Shown piece after piece: positions 61,106 through 64,000 of a stretch of DNA of 64,000 nt. The notes beneath the pieces are model-generated. The model saw only the letters and a list, made by a program, of their open reading frames with translations. It was not told the origin of the DNA and ran no database searches. Both the position numbers and the translations under genes were made by a program. This DNA comes from Eubacterium sp. MSJ-33. GTDB lineage: Bacteria > Bacillota > Clostridia > Lachnospirales > Lachnospiraceae. The stretch spans positions 1,240,001 to 1,304,000 of the forward strand of contig NZ_CP076562.1 of NCBI RefSeq assembly GCF_022174665.1, written 5' to 3'. Numbering within the stretch: the stretch's first letter is position 1; each line of letters opens with the position of its first letter.

Positions 61106-61994
61106 ACCCTACATCCCACCCAAGCATATCCGGATATACAAGCCGCATCTGGTCAAGCAGCTTTTTATGCTCCCGTCCTGTCGACTTGATATAGATTCGG
61201 GTTGTCTCAATACTGCTGTGTCCGAGCATGTCCGCCAGCTTCGCGATATCCTGATTGATTTCATAGAAACGTCTCGCGAACAAATGGCGTAGATTGTGAG
61301 GATATACCTTTTCCGGCGACACTTCGGCATATTCACAGAGCCGCTTCATGTCCCGCCAGATATTGCATCGGTCAAGCGGTTTCCCTGTATATGTACGGAA
61401 TATGCAGCCATGCCGGATATGATGCCTGCCCGCATAGCACGTAAGCAGTTCGATCAGTTCACTCGGGTATAAAATTCTTCTGGTTTTCCCTTTATTATAG
61501 ATTTCCGTCATTCCCTCTTCCAGTGACTCCACTGTGACATTCGGCAGCTCGCTGATGCGGATTCCTGTGCTTCCGATTGTCTGTATCAGCATCGCCAGCC
61601 GCTCCTCGCCCCTCTGCATGGCTGTGCCGATCAACCTTTGATATTCCTGCACCGATAACTCCCGTTTTTCCGGAAGAAAGGCATCCTGTTGTATCCGAAA
61701 TAACTTGACATGCAATTCGGTCCATTGCATGCAGGTGCAGAAATAATTGGCGGCCGCCAGAAATGAGTTGATGCTTGCCACGTGGTATCTGCCGCTTTTG
61801 TATAACGCGTCCTTGTACTGTAACAACAATTCCTTAGTCAGCTCCCGCTCCCCTGCAAACACATGCAGTTTCTGAACATCCCGCATATATTTTTCGATTG
61901 TACTTTTTCGTTTTTCCGCCTGAATCATATAGATTTCAAACTGTTCCAGTCTCCGTTTTGTTACTTTTCTATCCGTCATCCTTCTATTCGTCAT
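61104..61994 (-). CDS. Tyrosine recombinase, probable DNA invertase of the promoter switch
   Basis: 296 aa, XerC/D-like. The SAM-like core-binding domain (about 15-105) and catalytic domain (about 115-285) are complete. Active-site residues by position: Arg146 (STGIRISEL), Lys170 (YNKGKTRR), His233 and Arg236 (PHNLRHLFA), His259 (LGHSS) and nucleophile Tyr268 (TTRIYIK). The ATG at 61994 is chosen because GGAGG lies eight bases before it; the frame is open to 62162 but lacks a better start. The gene abuts one recombination site and reads toward it. It is not flanked by phage or integrative-element genes, so a local invertase is likelier than an integrase. Confidence 0.88.
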   Translation of the reverse strand: MTNRRMTDRKVTKRRLEQFEIYMIQAEKRKSTIEKYMRDVQKLHVFAGERELTKELLLQYKDALYKSGRYHVASINSFLAAANYFCTCMQWTELHVKLFRIQQDAFLPEKRELSVQEYQRLIGTAMQRGEERLAMLIQTIGSTGIRISELPNVTVESLEEGMTEIYNKGKTRRILYPSELIELLTCYAGRHHIRHGCIFRTYTGKPLDRCNIWRDMKRLCEYAEVSPEKVYPHNLRHLFARRFYEINQDIAKLADMLGHSSIETTRIYIKSTGREHKKLLDQMRLVYPDMLGWDVG

Positions 61995-62186
61995 TCTTCT
62001 TTCCTCCATCCGACTTTTATTTATTGTGTTCTCCCGCCTATGTACCGATAAGCATCTGTTGTCATATGAAAGCCGTATCGGCACAGCTTCTGTATAACCC
62101 AACTTACACAAAAAACAGACAGCGGATATGTTTACTCTTAAACATTTCCACTGCCTGCGCATCTTTTTTGTTCTCTTATATGATTT

Positions 62187-63212
62187 TTATTCCTGCTTCA
62201 CCCCGCGGTGCAGCAATAATTCAAATATCGCCATCTCTGTTGCGAGCTTGTCCCGCATCTTCCCTGTCTTGATATTCGTATCTGCTTCCTGACAGATACG
62301 TACGCTGGCAAGCAGCTGCTCCTTCGTGAATGACCGTGCCTGTGAGATATACTTCTTCACGAAATACGGCCGGATTCCAAAAGTCGATGCAATCTGTCCT
62401 TCCGGTGTTCCGGTATCTAGTGCAAACCGGATTTTAAGTAACTGTACAAAATTCCGCGTGATCAAAACAAGAATCTTCATCGGTGGTTCCTGCAGATACA
62501 ACAGATCATCGTAAAGCTCCATCGTCTTTTCTTTTTTCTTCTCCGATATCGCATCAATCATATCAAAGATTTTATCCTCTACCTGATTCACACACAGAAG
62601 ATCAATATCATCCTTCGACACACTGCCTTTCTCTACAGCATATGACCGAAGTTTCTCTGACTCATTTTTGAGCAGGTTCATATTATTTCCAACACGGTCA
62701 ATCAGATAGCGAAGTGTTGCTCCGCTTATGGAAATCTTGTCTTCTGCAAACATGCTGTTTAACCAGACCGCAAGCATATCGCTGTCCGGCGCATCAAACA
62801 TCGCAACTGTGCCCAGCTCCGCAATCTGTTTTGAAAGTTTTTTACGATTGTCAATATTCTTCTCAACAAAGATGATGACCGTTGTCTCCGGAAGGCTTCC
62901 TAATACTTTTTCCATCTTCTCGCAGCCATTCTTGAAGTAATTGCTGTTCTCCACAAGTACAACTCTCCGCTCTGCAAAGAAAGGCATCGTATCCGCAAAT
63001 TCGATGATATCTTCCGGCTTCGTGTTGTCACCCTTGAACGTAATAAAATTCATCGTATCATTTGGATCTGTCAATGCCGCAATCAGCTTATCGCGATACT
63101 GATAGATCAGATACGGTTCTGTTCCGCCAAGCAGATACACGCGGCTGAATTCTTTCTTATTGATTTGTTCATTCAGGATAGCCATGCCATTGCCTTTTTC
63201 TTTTTTTGCCAT
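62187..63212 (-). CDS. holA: DNA polymerase III delta subunit
   Basis: 341 aa. The clamp-loader delta subunit: N-terminal RecA-like domain (RVYLLGGTEPYLIYQYRDKLI, MPFFAERRVVLVENSNYFK), a middle lid and a C-terminal collar domain (PPMKILVLITRNFVQLLKIRFALD). Like others of the family it lacks an active ATP site. It opens the beta clamp. GGAG precedes the ATG. It lies near comEC, the usual neighbour in Firmicutes. The interval from 61995 to 62186 before the recombinase holds no gene that I see. Confidence 0.93.
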   Translation of the reverse strand: MAKKEKGNGMAILNEQINKKEFSRVYLLGGTEPYLIYQYRDKLIAALTDPNDTMNFITFKGDNTKPEDIIEFADTMPFFAERRVVLVENSNYFKNGCEKMEKVLGSLPETTVIIFVEKNIDNRKKLSKQIAELGTVAMFDAPDSDMLAVWLNSMFAEDKISISGATLRYLIDRVGNNMNLLKNESEKLRSYAVEKGSVSKDDIDLLCVNQVEDKIFDMIDAISEKKKEKTMELYDDLLYLQEPPMKILVLITRNFVQLLKIRFALDTGTPEGQIASTFGIRPYFVKKYISQARSFTKEQLLASVRICQEADTNIKTGKMRDKLATEMAIFELLLHRGVKQE

Positions 63213-63422
63213 GTTGTCTCCGATTTTATTTACTCACTTCCGCAGATTCACATTTCATATCCATATCTGCCTGGTTCTTATTTGTCACTATTGTTTTCAC
63301 GGTGCCGTGTTGACCTGCTATGTATTTTAGCACATTTTAATTGTTCTCTCAACGCCATCCTGCTGTTTGGTTTATCTCCGCAACCATTCTTTCGTTTATT
63401 TTCATAGACACTCTCGGCAGAT

Positions 63423-64000
63423 TCACCGGCTCCGAAATATGACCGCTCCCATCTCATCAGTCCGTAGTACCTGCACACCTGCCTGCTCCAGGCCCTCAAG
63501 TACCTCTGCATGCGGGTGTCCGTATCGGTTTTTCTTTCCACAGGATATCACTGCATATTTCGTCCGCGCATATAGATTCTCCGAATACGAATATTTCGAT
63601 CCGTGGTGCGGCAGCTTCACACAGTTATATTCCAATCCATCTGTACTCTGCCACGACACCTGCCTGCCGCTTCCATCCATTCCTGCACCATCCACAGCTC
63701 TCCAATCATCTATTCCTAACATATCTTCAACTGCATCCATGTCCATATCCCCGGTAAACAGCATGTCAAATACATTTGAATGATATGCAAGCGCCAGACT
63801 TGCTGCATTCTTATCCGCCGGTTGGTATGACCGGGTCGGATGCAGACAGGTAAAAGTAAATGTACCATCACCAATATACTCTCCCGCTTTCATATAATGG
63901 ATTGCCACCCCATTTTTCCGAAGCAGCGTCTCCAGCTCATAATACGCCTCATCCCGTACCATATATGCTGAGAATACAACTGCACATACCTTGATCTGCG
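63423..64000 (-). CDS. comEC: ComEC/Rec2 competence protein, C-terminal metallo-beta-lactamase part (cut by window end)
   Basis: The frame is open from 64000, beginning QIKVCAVVFSAYMVRDEAYYELETLL, so the gene continues beyond the window. The visible 192 residues are the C-terminal half of the beta-lactamase-like domain: VFDMLFTGDMDMDAVEDML, VKLPHHGSKYS (metal-binding HHGS) and AVISCGKKNRYGHPHAEVLE. ComEC forms the inner-membrane DNA uptake channel; its soluble domain may degrade the non-transported strand. The transmembrane competence domain is not in the window. The region 63213-63422 downstream contains no gene. Confidence 0.87.
   Translation of the reverse strand, partial: QIKVCAVVFSAYMVRDEAYYELETLLRKNGVAIHYMKAGEYIGDGTFTFTCLHPTRSYQPADKNAASLALAYHSNVFDMLFTGDMDMDAVEDMLGIDDWRAVDGAGMDGSGRQVSWQSTDGLEYNCVKLPHHGSKYSYSENLYARTKYAVISCGKKNRYGHPHAEVLEGLEQAGVQVLRTDEMGAVIFRSR

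Noticed and set aside
61104..61994. Integrase marking an integrative element or prophage
   Set aside because: No phage, conjugation or replication genes nearby, no tRNA attachment site, and the paired inverted sites next to a promoter fit a local invertase better.
63213..63422. Small gene between holA and comEC
   Set aside because: An 87-aa frame overlaps the comEC end out of phase and has an unusual Arg/Ser-rich translation with no ribosome site.
1..64000. CRISPR arrays, tRNA or rRNA genes
   Set aside because: I saw no regularly spaced repeats, no cloverleaf candidates and no rRNA signatures; rnpB is the only structured RNA gene recognised.

Overview
The window looks like a chromosomal segment of a gut-type Lachnospiraceae (Clostridia). 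The evidence is a class A RNase P RNA, a DUF1836 regulator, a periplasmic-binding-domain/GGDEF fusion, ferredoxin-dependent 2-oxoacid oxidoreductase genes, strong AGGAGG ribosome sites with some TTG and GTG starts, and TTGACA-17-TATAAT promoters. I cannot name the genus from sequence alone. The left two thirds is ordinary chromosome. The right third is a polysaccharide locus under what appears to be a DNA-inversion switch.

Region by region. 0.1-5.9 kb: purM-purN-purD-gntR-clpC on the minus strand, driven by one good promoter. 6.1-8.4 kb: a LacI-type sensor domain fused to a diguanylate cyclase. 8.4-12.7 kb: metF, a thioesterase, a coiled-coil protein, an AgrC/AgrA-like two-component pair and a nitroreductase. 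12.7-13.1 kb: rnpB. 13.1-20.4 kb: dgt-dnaG-rpoD-trmK-nif3-nucleoside kinase, a clostridial macromolecular-synthesis cluster. 20.6-25.6 kb: a PrsA/SurA-like lipoprotein and a CUT1 sugar ABC transporter lacking its ATPase. 25.7-35.3 kb: an apparently catalytically dead alpha/beta hydrolase, an ABC-F protein, a small six-cysteine protein, a zinc-dependent PLC-type protein, a GT2, metY, a CNNM/CorC-type protein and a DUF1836 regulator. 35.3-43.2 kb: an aconitase-family hydratase, two membrane-anchored unknowns and a divergent four-subunit porCDAB operon. 43.2-44.9 kb: an Rpn-family nuclease gene and its truncated duplicate.

44.9-60.5 kb is one minus-strand exopolysaccharide/capsule operon of 16 genes. 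Reading in its own direction: a LoaP-like NusG paralogue, HpcH/HpaI aldolase, PLP decarboxylase, initiating sugar transferase, class IV aminotransferase, GT2, pyruvyltransferase, Fe-S/FrhB reductase, GT4, GT32-type, GT2, Wzy, a second pyruvyltransferase, Wzx, and a second FrhB protein with its Fe-S domain as a separate gene. I see no strong internal terminator.

60.5-62.0 kb holds the most interesting structure. A TTGAAA-17-TATCAT promoter pointing into the operon lies in a segment of about 0.5 kb bounded by perfect 27-bp inverted repeats (60540-60566 and 61050-61076). Each repeat has the two-arm form of a tyrosine-recombinase site. A tyrosine recombinase with R, K, HxxR, H and Y all present is encoded next door. 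An outward-facing terminator just beyond the far repeat would stop transcripts made in the opposite orientation. I infer a phase-variable ON/OFF promoter for the whole locus, read here in the ON orientation, with LoaP carrying polymerase through the long operon. 62.2-64.0 kb returns to housekeeping DNA (holA and the 3' part of comEC, cut by the window end).
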